This document shows, in pieces, positions 55,099 to 64,000 of a stretch of 64,000 nt of DNA. The stretch comes from Bacteroidota bacterium (GTDB lineage: Bacteria; Bacteroidota; Bacteroidia; Cytophagales; Cytophagaceae). The translations under genes were made by a program, and so were the position numbers. Positions within the stretch are counted from its first letter, which is position 1. Each line of letters opens with the position of its first letter. The stretch lies in contig JAEWAY010000016.1 in NCBI GenBank assembly GCA_023391415.1, positions 10,448 to 74,447 of the forward strand, given 5' to 3'. The notes beneath the pieces were generated by a model. It saw only the letters and a list, made by a program, of their open reading frames with translations, was not told the DNA's origin and did no database searches.

Positions 55099-56804
55099 GC
55101 TTACTTGATTGGATTGTTTTATTAGGCACACTTGCTTTTATCGCCATATACGGGATCGTAAAAAATCGCGGCATCAGCAATATTGAAGGTTATCTCAAAG
55201 GTGACCAGGACATGCGATGGTATACCATAGGCCTCTCCGTAATGGCGACCCAGGCCAGCGCGGTGACCTTCCTGTCCACACCGGGCAAGGCTTTCGACGA
55301 CGGACTGGGTTTCGTCCAGTTTTATTTTGGATTGCCCATCGCCATGGTGATCCTCTGCGTCACCTTCCTGCCCATCTTTTACAAGCTCAACGTCTATACC
55401 GCGTACGAATTTCTGGAGAAGCGCTTTAATCTCAACACCCGTATGCTGGCGGCTTTCCTGTTTTTATTAAACCGGGGTTTATCGGCGGGAATAACGATTT
55501 ACGCGCCGGCGATTATCTTATCCTCGATTTTAGGCTGGTCGCTCAATATGACCAATATTTTCATCGGACTCTTTGTCATCATCTATACCGTATCCGGAGG
55601 CACCAAGGCGGTAAGCCAAACCCAGAAACAGCAAATGCTGGTCATCCTGATCGGCATGGTCGTCGCGTTCGGCTATATCTTTTACCTGCTGCCTCCAGAA
55701 GTTGGTTTCGTAGAGGCCATGCATGTGGCGGGTGTTATGCAAAAGCTCGACGCGGTCGACTTCTCGCTCGATTTCAATTCGCGGTATACCTTCTGGTCCG
55801 GCATCACGGGAGGTTTGTTTCTGGCCCTCTCCTATTTTGGAACGGACCAGTCTCAGGTCCAACGCTACCTGACAGGAAAATCCCTGAAAGAAGGTCGCCT
55901 GGGATTGCTGTTCAACGGTCTCTTGAAAATTCCCATGCAGTTTTTGATCCTGCTGACCGGAGTGATGGTATTTGTATTTTTTCAGTTTGAGAAACCACCC
56001 GTGTTTTTCAACCAGGCGGAGATCGGCAATTTAAGCCATAACCCGGAATTTCAGAAAAAATACGAAGCGCTGGAAAACGAGCATTCCCTCAACTTTGACC
56101 GGAAAAAAGAGGTCGTCTCCAGATATGTAGAAGCCGTACGAACAGACCATAACGTTGAACAGGAATCGCTAAAAGCGTCCATACTCGAATTGAACAATGA
56201 AAACCAGCGTATCCGCGACGAGGCGAAAGCGCTGATCCGGGAGAGTGATCCCGACGCGGAAACCGGCGACTCGGACTATGTTTTTATTACCTACGTCATG
56301 ACCTATCTGCCGGCTGGACTGGTCGGCTTGCTGATCGCGGTCATATTTTGCGCCGCCATGTCGTCCACTTCCAGCGAGCTCAACGCGCTGGCCTCCTCTA
56401 CATTGGTGGACTTCTATAAAAGAGTGTACAAAACAGACGCCGACGAGCGACACTATGTACTCATGTCCAAGTTTTTTACCGCTTTCTGGGGACTGCTGGC
56501 GATCGCGTTCGCCTTATTCGCCTCCCTGGTCGAAAACCTGATCGAGGCGGTCAATATTATTGGCTCCCTGTTTTACGGGACTATCCTCGGCATGTTTCTG
56601 ACCGCGTTTTATCTTAAGTTTGTAAGAGGCAACTCCGTATTGCTCGCGGCCATCATTTCGGAAGCCATCGTCATCATCCTGTATTTCACATCCGATATCG
56701 GCTTTCTATGGTTCAACGCCATCGGATGCCTGAGCGTCATGGTATTGTCGAGCGTTTTTCAATTCTTTTCAGGAGAAACGTCCATAAGGAAAGAAAAAAT
56801 ATAG
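55095..56804 (+). CDS. Sodium:solute symporter (SSS family)
   Basis: A 569-residue integral membrane symporter with 13-15 predicted helices. The Na+-binding core is visible as MATQASAVTFLSTPGKAF, and the family signature region as GGLFLALSYFGTDQSQVQRYL. A soluble insert of about 90 residues (about 320-410: FDRKKEVVSRYVEAVR ... NNENQRIRDEAKALIRE) sits between helices and is absent in the shorter SSS members. Substrate is not determined; context with a PIG-L deacetylase suggests a sugar or amino-sugar-derived compound. Starts at the ATG overlapping the microprotein's stop. Confidence 0.9.
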   Translation: MSLLDWIVLLGTLAFIAIYGIVKNRGISNIEGYLKGDQDMRWYTIGLSVMATQASAVTFLSTPGKAFDDGLGFVQFYFGLPIAMVILCVTFLPIFYKLNVYTAYEFLEKRFNLNTRMLAAFLFLLNRGLSAGITIYAPAIILSSILGWSLNMTNIFIGLFVIIYTVSGGTKAVSQTQKQQMLVILIGMVVAFGYIFYLLPPEVGFVEAMHVAGVMQKLDAVDFSLDFNSRYTFWSGITGGLFLALSYFGTDQSQVQRYLTGKSLKEGRLGLLFNGLLKIPMQFLILLTGVMVFVFFQFEKPPVFFNQAEIGNLSHNPEFQKKYEALENEHSLNFDRKKEVVSRYVEAVRTDHNVEQESLKASILELNNENQRIRDEAKALIRESDPDAETGDSDYVFITYVMTYLPAGLVGLLIAVIFCAAMSSTSSELNALASSTLVDFYKRVYKTDADERHYVLMSKFFTAFWGLLAIAFALFASLVENLIEAVNIIGSLFYGTILGMFLTAFYLKFVRGNSVLLAAIISEAIVIILYFTSDIGFLWFNAIGCLSVMVLSSVFQFFSGETSIRKEKI

Positions 56805-56978
56805 ACTCGCCCATAGCGTCGTCCCATATGGAGCGGGAACGTCCGAACGGATAGCCTCACTCCCTGTTTCGGGCAAAAACAGGATCATGATCACCCTGTG
56901 AGCGAATAACTTATTTTTTTTATTACAATAAATGTAAAATTTATTACATTGGCTTTAGGTTTTTAAACAACTAAAGCT

Positions 56979-59900
56979 ATGAAGAAAATTTTACTTTGCC
57001 TGTCCATGCTATGGGGAGGCGTGGTCTCCGCTCAGCCGATGCTGGTGAGCGAGATCCCCAATTCCAGTTCATATTTCAAAAAGGGTGAAAACCTGGTCTT
57101 TTTTACCACCAGCGACTCCCTGATGGTCACGGACGGTACCACAAGCGGCACCGTATTGGTAAAAAGTGGCTTTGTCAATCCCTATCCGATCAACGCCATC
57201 GGTGATCTCTTGTACTTCGTCAGCGGCGATGGAGAGCTATGGCGAAGCGATGGCACCGCGTACGGTACGTATTGGCTTTACACCTTTTCTTCCAGAGAAA
57301 TAGGAAATCAGTTTACCCTTGGCTCCGCCCTGTATTTTAGCGCGGTAACCGCCGCGACGGGGAGGGAGCTTTACCGCAGTGACGGAACCGTAGGGGGAAC
57401 AATCCTGCTGAAAGACATTTATTCCGGCTCCGGTAGCGGAATCGGCGATGTCGATTACCTTCCGGTCGGCAATACGCTGTATTTTCAGGCCACCGACGCT
57501 ACACATGGCAAGGAACTCTGGAAAACCGACGGCACACCGGCCGGTACCGTATTGGTCAAAGACGCCTGGCCGGGTACGGGCGATGGCTATGTCAAAGGAT
57601 TATGGGAAAACAATGGAACCATCTATTTCGGAGGGAATGACGGTACGCGCGGGACCGAGCTGTGGAAGTCGGACGGGACTGCCGGGGGGACGCTCATGAT
57701 AAAAGACGTCAATCCAGGCGCTCCGGGCGGCTTTACCGGAGACACGCTCCTTTTCGCCAACAATGAAGCGTTTTTTGTCGCCAATGACGGTGTTCACAAG
57801 CTCAATGTATGGAAAACGGATGGTACAAGCCTTGGCACCAACCTGATAAAGGAACTGGAAGTAGAGGACGATTATTATAAAGTCGACCTGCTCTATACCT
57901 ATGGCGGCCTTGTTTATTATTCCGTATACTGGGAAAGCTGGGCGGACGCGTGGCTCTGGAAGACCGATGGCTCGGAAGCCGGTACCAGCTCCTACAAGAC
58001 TTTTTATAATACCTATTTCGATGTCGAACAAAGTCTTTTCCATGACGGCAAGCTGTATCAGATCATTTCCGACGGTGGAGACTGGGTAAGCCTTCTGGTC
58101 ACCGATGGCACCGAAGAAGCTACATTTCTGAAAGAAGTCGGAGGTTACGGAGACGTGGAAGTCTGGGACATGACTATTTTGAATGACCATGTCATATTTG
58201 GCTTTACAGGCCAGTCGAGCGCTTTTTGGGGATATTATAAAAGTGACGGCACAGAAGCCGGCAGCAAGTTTTTCACCTCGGGCGCCATCAGCAAACCCCG
58301 AAGCCAGGTGATACTGGACAATAAGTTGTTCTTTTCCATGGATGTCGGATATTACGATCTTGGCGGAGTAAACCATCCGGACCATTACTGGCAACTTCAA
58401 TATTCCGACCTGGAAAGCACGACTTTATTACAAACCCAGTCTGGCGTCTCATTGGCCGGAAGCGACAACCTGTTCGAGATCAACGGCAATCTGCTTTTCA
58501 CCACCTACAACGACCATTATCTGGCTCCCCAGCCACAACAGAAGCGCCTGTGGCTGTATAATCCCGATTCAACTCAATGCGCGTCTTCAGGAGCCATTCT
58601 GAGAGAGTTCTGGGACAATGAAACCGGAACGACCATCGCTTCCGTACCTTTTGAAACTACCATTCCGGATACGGCTTTTCTACTTACTTCCTTCCAGGCT
58701 CCCTCCAATACAGGCACCTTTTACGGCGCGCGTTATCGGGGATATGTCTGCGCGCCCTCTACCGGAAACTACCGGTTCTGGATCGCCAGCAACGACGCCG
58801 GCGAATTGTGGCTGAGCACGGATGAATCTCCGGAAAACAAAATAAAAATCGCTTCCGTCGCTTCGTTTACCGATCCCTTGCAATGGAACAAGTTTCCCAC
58901 CCAGCAATCCGCTCCGATAGCCTTGCAAGCCGGAAAGAAATATTACATAGAAGCCCTGCATAAGCAAAACGCGGGAACAGACCACATGGCGGTAGGCTGG
59001 CAACTACCGGACAATACCTACGAAAGGCCTATTCCCGGCGGGCGGCTCTCTCCCTACGCCAATCAGGCGCCCATCATACAACTGACTGTACCGGAGGGAC
59101 CATTTACAGACACGGACAATGTCCTCATTGAAGCGGAAGCCAGTGATCCCGACGGAGTAATCGTAAAAGTGGAGTTTTATGCCAATGATCGGAAAGTCGG
59201 CGAGGACCTGTCCGCTCCCTATACCTACACCCTCCCGAAGCTCCAGGGAAACCAAAGAATCAGAGCCAGAGCCATTGACAACTCCGGAGAAGTGGTCATC
59301 TCCAACGAGCGCTTCGAGTACTTCGCCATGGCTCCCGACCGGTTTACTCTTGTAGACGCGACGACCGACCAGGATATTTACGATATGGAAAACAGCGCGG
59401 TGGTCAGGATGTTTCCGACACGAAAGATCAACATACGTTACAATCCGGTCGGAAATCCGGCCAGTGTCGTCTTCAAAGTAGACGGCGTACAGCGTAGAAT
59501 CGAAAATACGGCTCCTTTCGCCCTTGGCGGAGACAATAACGGAGACTACCACCCGGTAACAAACCTTTTAGAAGGTTTCAGGGAGTTGATAGCGGAAGAA
59601 TACTCCGGCAACAATGGTTCAGGACAGTTATTACACAGCCGGATTCTTTACTTTATCATCGATTCGGTCATTACCGCCAGTGGCCAGTATATTTCTCATT
59701 TTACATTATACGACGCGACGACGAATCAACCACTCCGATTCATCACCAGCTCCATGGCGATCAACCTGGACCAGCTACCAACCGACCAACTGGCTATAGT
59801 GGCCAACACCTATCCTCCCACGGTAGGCAGCGTACGGTTGAGCTATGGCGAAAGTCTGAACAGGATGGAAAACCAGGCCCCATATAGCCTCTTCGGAGAC

Positions 59901-60341
59901 AATAGCGGCGACCTGAACGCGGGTTCCCTTCTTCCGGGGTACAACCCATTGACAGCGACTCCCTACTCCTCCAACAATGGCGGTGGCCAGGAAGGCTACG
60001 CTCTGACAGTTTATCTCAGTGTGACAGGGTCCTATAGCGCGTCGCGCCTGGCCCTGATGGACGAGGCCGTAAACGGGGCCGCTAACGCGACGCTCCACTG
60101 CTATCCCAATCCGGCTTCGACGCAGGTCGATATCGAGATAAGAACCGACGCGGCTTCGCGTAGTCTGGTAGAGATATACGATGTGGCTGGTACGTTGAAA
60201 GCCCAGGTCTATGACGGATTCCTGTCGGAGCGGGAACTAGTGACGCTTACCTGGTCGCTGGCGGGTCAGTCTCCGGGAATCTATCTGGTCAAAGTCACCA
60301 TGGACGAATCCGTGTATACCGAAAAGCTCATAGTCCGATAG
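56979..60341 (+). CDS. Large T9SS surface protein with ELWxxDGT repeats and PA14 domain
   Basis: An 1120-residue secreted protein. Signal peptide MKKILLCLSMLWGGVVSAQ. Residues 30-500 hold hyalin-like ELWxxDGT repeats (ELYRSDGTVGGTILLKD, ELWKTDGTPAGTVLVKD, ELWKSDGTAGGTLMIKD). Residues about 535-690 are a PA14 domain (ILREFWDNETGTTIA, GYVCAPSTGNYRFWIASND, ALHKQNAGTDHMAVGWQL). Residues 700-780 are an Ig-like domain, followed by two beta-sandwich units starting FTLVDATTDQ and FTLYDATTNQ. The final ~80 residues are a T9SS sorting domain (CYPNPASTQVDIEI). A likely carbohydrate-binding surface protein; exact ligand unknown. Confidence 0.85.
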   Translation: MKKILLCLSMLWGGVVSAQPMLVSEIPNSSSYFKKGENLVFFTTSDSLMVTDGTTSGTVLVKSGFVNPYPINAIGDLLYFVSGDGELWRSDGTAYGTYWLYTFSSREIGNQFTLGSALYFSAVTAATGRELYRSDGTVGGTILLKDIYSGSGSGIGDVDYLPVGNTLYFQATDATHGKELWKTDGTPAGTVLVKDAWPGTGDGYVKGLWENNGTIYFGGNDGTRGTELWKSDGTAGGTLMIKDVNPGAPGGFTGDTLLFANNEAFFVANDGVHKLNVWKTDGTSLGTNLIKELEVEDDYYKVDLLYTYGGLVYYSVYWESWADAWLWKTDGSEAGTSSYKTFYNTYFDVEQSLFHDGKLYQIISDGGDWVSLLVTDGTEEATFLKEVGGYGDVEVWDMTILNDHVIFGFTGQSSAFWGYYKSDGTEAGSKFFTSGAISKPRSQVILDNKLFFSMDVGYYDLGGVNHPDHYWQLQYSDLESTTLLQTQSGVSLAGSDNLFEINGNLLFTTYNDHYLAPQPQQKRLWLYNPDSTQCASSGAILREFWDNETGTTIASVPFETTIPDTAFLLTSFQAPSNTGTFYGARYRGYVCAPSTGNYRFWIASNDAGELWLSTDESPENKIKIASVASFTDPLQWNKFPTQQSAPIALQAGKKYYIEALHKQNAGTDHMAVGWQLPDNTYERPIPGGRLSPYANQAPIIQLTVPEGPFTDTDNVLIEAEASDPDGVIVKVEFYANDRKVGEDLSAPYTYTLPKLQGNQRIRARAIDNSGEVVISNERFEYFAMAPDRFTLVDATTDQDIYDMENSAVVRMFPTRKINIRYNPVGNPASVVFKVDGVQRRIENTAPFALGGDNNGDYHPVTNLLEGFRELIAEEYSGNNGSGQLLHSRILYFIIDSVITASGQYISHFTLYDATTNQPLRFITSSMAINLDQLPTDQLAIVANTYPPTVGSVRLSYGESLNRMENQAPYSLFGDNSGDLNAGSLLPGYNPLTATPYSSNNGGGQEGYALTVYLSVTGSYSASRLALMDEAVNGAANATLHCYPNPASTQVDIEIRTDAASRSLVEIYDVAGTLKAQVYDGFLSERELVTLTWSLAGQSPGIYLVKVTMDESVYTEKLIVR

Positions 60342-60355
60342 CTTATAATCAAGTC

Positions 60356-60388
60356 GTGAGGCTGCCTGAAAAGCAGCCTCACCTTTTA
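60356..60388 (+). terminator. Terminator of the ELWxxDGT/PA14 gene
   Basis: 10-bp stem GTGAGGCTGC (60356-60365) / GCAGCCTCAC (60373-60382), 7-nt loop, then CTTTTATTT. It begins 14 bp past the stop. It could also serve the convergent AraC gene (stop at 60425). Confidence 0.85.
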
Positions 60389-60424
60389 TTTCCGATTGTA
60401 GCGGCCGCGGCTTTATATAAAAGC

Positions 60425-61330
60425 TCAACGTCTGAGCATACCGGTAACCGATTGCTGAAAAGCCCGCGGCGACATGCCCGTACGCTTTTTAAACAAACGG
60501 ATAAAGTACGAATAATCTTCATAGCCCAGCCACCCCGCCACTTCTCCTACGGTAACCTCCGCGCTCGTCAGCAGCCGTTTGGCTTCCAGCGTGATCCTGT
60601 CCGCGATCAGGTCCGACGTCGAACAGCCCAGCACCTCATTGCAGATACGGCTCAGGTGTCTGGTAGTCATATGCAGCATCTCCGCGTACCGCCCGGGTGA
60701 TTTTATTTCCCGAAAATGCTGGTCAATCAGCTTTTGCAGCTTCAGCGCTTTTTCATAATGTACGCCACCCCGCGACCGATCCTGATAATTCCTGTCATAG
60801 AGACGGGCCAATTCGATATAAATCAGATCCGTCAGGCTTTCCAGACTAGCCGTCTGATACAGGCGCTCTGTCCGATACTCCTGACACAACAAGTCGAACA
60901 GGCTGGTGAGCCGCCCAAGTTCCTCTCCCATAGGTCGTATCAGAGGATCGTTTTGCCGGAGATAAAAAAAGGGAAAATCGTCGATTTTACGGTGCAGAAA
61001 GATATTGTCGTAAAACTCCCGGGTATGAAAAAAAACATAACCATCCGTATCGGCGGACAAATCCCAACAATGCGCCTGCCCGGGATTGAGTACAAAGACA
61101 GTACCCGGCGCTACCTCGTAGCTGTCAAAGTCGACCTGATGTGTTCCCCCGCCCTGTGTAAAAAATACGCATAGGTAGGTACTATGCTTGTGGGGCGCGT
61201 TGACAAACGCGTGACTTTTGAGGTGCGTTGCCAGATCGCTGGCGTAGAAATACGCGTTTTTTTGTTCCTCTCCAAAGGCGCCGATACCATATACCGGCAT
61301 AGTATTCTTCATCATCCTAAAATAAGACAT
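60425..61330 (-). CDS. AraC-family transcriptional regulator
   Basis: A 301-residue regulator with an N-terminal cupin (HKHSTYLCVFFTQGGGTHQVDFDSYEVAPGTV in pieces, residues about 45-85) that binds a small effector and a C-terminal double HTH (LHMTTRHLSRICNEVLG and TVGEVAGWLGYEDYSYFIRLFKKRTGMSP in pieces). No membrane segment. Alternative starts at Met6, Met7 or Met10 are possible. It faces the large surface protein gene convergently, so it may not regulate it directly. Effector unknown. Confidence 0.9.
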   Translation of the reverse strand: MSYFRMMKNTMPVYGIGAFGEEQKNAYFYASDLATHLKSHAFVNAPHKHSTYLCVFFTQGGGTHQVDFDSYEVAPGTVFVLNPGQAHCWDLSADTDGYVFFHTREFYDNIFLHRKIDDFPFFYLRQNDPLIRPMGEELGRLTSLFDLLCQEYRTERLYQTASLESLTDLIYIELARLYDRNYQDRSRGGVHYEKALKLQKLIDQHFREIKSPGRYAEMLHMTTRHLSRICNEVLGCSTSDLIADRITLEAKRLLTSAEVTVGEVAGWLGYEDYSYFIRLFKKRTGMSPRAFQQSVTGMLRR

Positions 61331-61443
61331 AGGTCCGAATAGTCCTTCTCACAGTCTTGATTTTTGGGTGGACTAAAAACAAAAAAATCCACGGGATATA
61401 AAACCCCGCGGGTTTAGAAATATAACAAGGAGAATAGCTGATG

Positions 61444-62775
61444 CTATTGTACAAAGATTTTGACTACTTGATCACCTACTTTTAAGAAATATATACCTTT
61501 AGCGATACCATCTACCAGAATACTCTCCGTATTCATTCCTTCACGGACAACGCTACCCCTGCTATCGTACAAAATAAAATGGTCCACCTTCTCTCCAATA
61601 TTCAACACCCCGCCATTCACCGGATTGGGAAAAGGCTGAAGATTAAACGCGTGATTAGTACCTTCTCTCCAAACAGACTCAAACACTTCTTCACTTGTCT
61701 GTCTTAAACCGCTTGAACAGGACTCAATAGTAAAAAGGAAGGTCTTGTTAATTTCGGAAGTACTGGCTATAGAAATCGCCTTACCAGCCTTTACTTCGAC
61801 AACGGTCCCGGAAGTGGTATTCAGATCTCCCGAAACAGCAACATAATTGATAGCTTTCAGAAGCTGATTTGAGGAAAACGTTTGTGAAGTCAAATTTAAA
61901 GTAGATGGCGCTTGATCAATCGTTACGACATTACTGGTATTCTGGGTTGTTCCAGAATATACGATCCGTCTAAATAAAGTTTTAACAGTAATAATTCCCG
62001 GCGAATACGAAGAATTTGTAGCGCCTGAAATAGTTGACCATGTCGATCCGTTATTCACACTTTGTTGCCATTGAAATGTAAACGATCCAGTACCTCCACT
62101 TAAGGAGGTGCCACTCCGCTGCGTCAGCGATGTGGCCGATTGACCAGGGCATAAAACCTGATCAACACCAATCAGATTGTCAAGTATAGGGTTTGTAACG
62201 ACATTAACTACCCTTGAAACGGACAGGGAACAAGTGAGCGTCCCCGGAAAAGTAGAATAATTATGGGTCGTTTCAAGCACATAGGTAGTACTCACGACAG
62301 GACTTACATCAATAAAATAAGAAGTACCCAATACGGAACTTCCTTGTTTCCATTTATAAGTACTTACATCTGTAGAAGATGCCGATAATCTAATGGTATT
62401 GCCTAGCACAACATTGGCATTAACCGGAATTATGTCGCTCAGAGGATTATAACAAGTTACATACTTGATATATGCAGCGTCCGACGTCACCTGAATAAAT
62501 CCACCACTCCCGGACCATTTAACTTTTATAGAAATTGGCCCATCATAATAGATACTTTGAGTTGTCGAATTGCCATATTCAGTTAGCACCCCATTGCTAA
62601 CATTAACACTTACAGTCTTATACATATCAGCGGACTTTCCGGTAAAAACATACGTATATTCCTTATTCGCGCAGACATGCGCGTCGCCTGTAATGCTACT
62701 TTGCGCGTACGCGTAGATATTTGACAGGCAAATAAAAGTAAACAACAGGCGATATATTCTCATTTTTCCCATCAT
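61444..62775 (-). CDS. T9SS surface protein, Ig-like
   Basis: A 443-residue secreted protein. Signal peptide MMGKMRIYRLLFTFICLSN with IYAYAQ cleavage; start of the mature protein SSITGDAHVCANKEYTYVFTG. Middle residues resemble bacterial Ig/SprB-like sugar-binding repeats (NVVLGNTIRLSASS, TSLSGGTGSFTFQWQQSV, YSPGIITVKTLFRRIVY). The C-terminal ~75 residues are a T9SS sorting domain (NLQPFPNPVNGGVLNIG, GIAKGIYFLKV). Its start codon overlaps the stop of the upstream gene by one base (TAATG), so the two form one operon. Probable surface adhesin. Confidence 0.82.
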   Translation of the reverse strand: MMGKMRIYRLLFTFICLSNIYAYAQSSITGDAHVCANKEYTYVFTGKSADMYKTVSVNVSNGVLTEYGNSTTQSIYYDGPISIKVKWSGSGGFIQVTSDAAYIKYVTCYNPLSDIIPVNANVVLGNTIRLSASSTDVSTYKWKQGSSVLGTSYFIDVSPVVSTTYVLETTHNYSTFPGTLTCSLSVSRVVNVVTNPILDNLIGVDQVLCPGQSATSLTQRSGTSLSGGTGSFTFQWQQSVNNGSTWSTISGATNSSYSPGIITVKTLFRRIVYSGTTQNTSNVVTIDQAPSTLNLTSQTFSSNQLLKAINYVAVSGDLNTTSGTVVEVKAGKAISIASTSEINKTFLFTIESCSSGLRQTSEEVFESVWREGTNHAFNLQPFPNPVNGGVLNIGEKVDHFILYDSRGSVVREGMNTESILVDGIAKGIYFLKVGDQVVKIFVQ

Positions 62776-63614
62776 TACTTATTATTCTGAATAGCTTTTA
62801 CCTCTTTCTTCAATTCATCATTCTCTTTCTTCAGTTGAATCAGATACAACGTCAGTTCCTCTATCTTTTCCAGCAACTTGGCGTCCATCTTCGCCACGTC
62901 GATACCACTCTCCACGACTTCCACGGCGGATGGCACATTGGGCAGGTGATTGTTTTCCTTGACAAACTTTTCTACCTGCTCCAGCGGCATCAGTTTATAC
63001 TCATCCGCGAATACATAGTCGGCCCAGTCGGCAGTCCCCGCCACAGCGACTTTTAGCTTCTCGGTAATGATCCCATCTTTGACGGCGAGGCGGTAGCCGG
63101 CAGGAACAACAACGCCGCCGCCACCTATGGCTAGAGTATTCGTTATACTGGCGCGTCCACGGACACTCAACATAGATACAGTTGAATTAATATCATATCC
63201 CAATGTCAACTGTCCCAATGATCCAACTTCAAAAACCACCTTATGAGCACTAGTACTACTTATATATGACGTTCCTCTTAACATAAAGCTTGATGAGGGA
63301 TTGACTTCTAGAAACCTCAATTCCCTATATTGCGTTTTTGCCGAATTGACATATTGCTTGAAAGACCCAAGCTGAGCTACACCATATCCACCATAAGGGG
63401 CCCCCCACTCAGATTCGATTTGAATCCTGGGTCGACCACCATTATCAGCTTTTAAATAAAGTGTTTTTCCACTGTACGCCGCGTCGGGAGTAATATTATC
63501 GGACTCTTCCACCCAGGGTACAGTCGATTGCGCCAACGCGTTGAATGACACTATAGTCATTGATAAAAATAAAGCCTTACCGGCCTGTCGCGAGAACATG
63601 GATTTGATTGTCAT
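62775..63614 (-). CDS. Exported coiled-coil surface protein
   Basis: A 279-residue exported protein. Signal peptide AGKALFLSMTIVSFNALA, then an N-terminal beta-rich region (VPWVEESDNITPDAAYSG). The C-terminal ~85 residues carry the pattern KLMPLEQVEKFVKENNHLPN then VPSAVEVVESGIDVAKMDAK and a coiled coil KIEELTLYLIQLKKEN, as in many Bacteroidota tail-fibre-like or cell-surface anchor proteins. No T9SS sorting domain. It is co-transcribed with the Ig-like protein downstream and may form its partner. The gene is 386 bp from the window edge. Confidence 0.75.
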   Translation of the reverse strand: MTIKSMFSRQAGKALFLSMTIVSFNALAQSTVPWVEESDNITPDAAYSGKTLYLKADNGGRPRIQIESEWGAPYGGYGVAQLGSFKQYVNSAKTQYRELRFLEVNPSSSFMLRGTSYISSTSAHKVVFEVGSLGQLTLGYDINSTVSMLSVRGRASITNTLAIGGGGVVVPAGYRLAVKDGIITEKLKVAVAGTADWADYVFADEYKLMPLEQVEKFVKENNHLPNVPSAVEVVESGIDVAKMDAKLLEKIEELTLYLIQLKKENDELKKEVKAIQNNK

Positions 63615-64000
63615 AAAAATTAAATTGGTTTATAATGTAAAATTTATCTTATACATAAAAAATAGCTACATGGTAAAAATATAATAAACAATAATCACAT
63701 AACCGATGCAAATATAAGCGACAATCGATAGTAAAAAAACATTAATCGATTTTTTTATAAAAAATAAAAGAACACTGTTTATAGTGTTACGCAAATCTCA
63801 GCATAGACGGGGATTCCGGATCTCCGCTTCGCTACGTCCGGAATGACGGCCAGGGTTTGGATAACGGACGCGGTGGATAAAGGCTGAACGACGATGAAGG
63901 AAGGCTTAACAGGCGCGTGATGGCGAAGGCCAAAACCCGAAATAAACGCTCATTGTATACTTGGCGATCCCCTCTAGTCACTTGACGCGCTTCATGACCC
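63615..64000. other. Upstream region of the surface-protein operon, to window edge
   Basis: The first ~150 bp are AT-rich and should contain the operon's promoter. The rest is GC-richer and holds a palindromic intergenic repeat at 63813-63844. No coding signal was found to the window end. Confidence 0.45.
63813..63844. repeat. Palindromic intergenic repeat
   Basis: Inverted repeat ATTCCGGA (63813-63820) / TCCGGAAT (63837-63844) around CTCCGCTTCGCTACG. This GATTCCGG-type palindrome resembles repeats known from intergenic regions of several bacterial phyla; only this copy is in the window. Confidence 0.55.

Overview
The window comes from a member of the Bacteroidota, most likely a marine or flexirubin-type Cytophagales. 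The support is: several proteins with a C-terminal type IX secretion (T9SS) sorting domain; DUF5723 and PD40-OmpA envelope genes; a PIG-L deacetylase next to a sodium:solute symporter; a natural SerB-SerA fusion; weak Shine-Dalgarno signals; and TAnnTTTG-like promoter elements. No rRNA or tRNA gene was seen.

Layout. 1-5457: a dolichol-phosphate-mannose-synthase-like glycosyltransferase cut by the window edge, two small exported proteins, a Gdx/SugE exporter, a TIGR03032-type protein and a seven-repeat T9SS protein. 5633-21449: a type III-A (Csm) CRISPR locus that dominates the window. It has two arrays, 30 repeats/29 spacers at 5633-7578 and 91 repeats/90 spacers at 8889-14838. Their repeats share a core, and each array has a nearly identical 212-bp leader on its right side, so both are transcribed on the minus strand. 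A class II Fic protein lies between the arrays. A decayed nucleotidyltransferase(-HEPN) gene separates leader 2 from the operon cas10-csm2-csm3-csm4-csm5-membrane protein, which also reads on the minus strand. Cas10 has the GGDD cyclase motif but no HD nuclease domain. No cas6, cas1, cas2, csm6 or recognisable CARF gene is in the window. The last gene of the operon encodes a signal-peptide / coiled-coil / transmembrane / cytosolic Rossmann-like protein, which is the best candidate for a novel signal-activated membrane effector.

21762-26971: a NarL-type response regulator translationally coupled to a 1522-residue pseudokinase/AAA/TPR/GAF/histidine kinase. 27555-39350: a lipoprotein, a GH9 cellulase, MgtC, a cold-shock-domain protein, Dps, a 2-hydroxyacid dehydrogenase coupled to RecQ, two paralogous ECF sigma factors and a LolD-type ATPase. 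39509-45688: core metabolism (sucC; a serine biosynthesis cluster serB-serA fusion/serC/maoC; mdh). 46127-51190: a three-gene envelope operon (lipoprotein, DUF5723, PD40-OmpA). 51314-56804: DUF1622, glutathione peroxidase, and the overlapping set PIG-L deacetylase / 41-residue membrane microprotein / SSS symporter. 56979-63614: a large ELWxxDGT/PA14 T9SS protein, an AraC regulator and two further surface proteins.

The CRISPR locus works as follows by inference. Array transcripts are processed by a Cas6 encoded elsewhere and loaded on the Csm complex. Csm3 cuts target RNA, and the HD-less Cas10 can act only through nucleotide signalling, for which the operon-encoded membrane protein is the only candidate receiver in the window.
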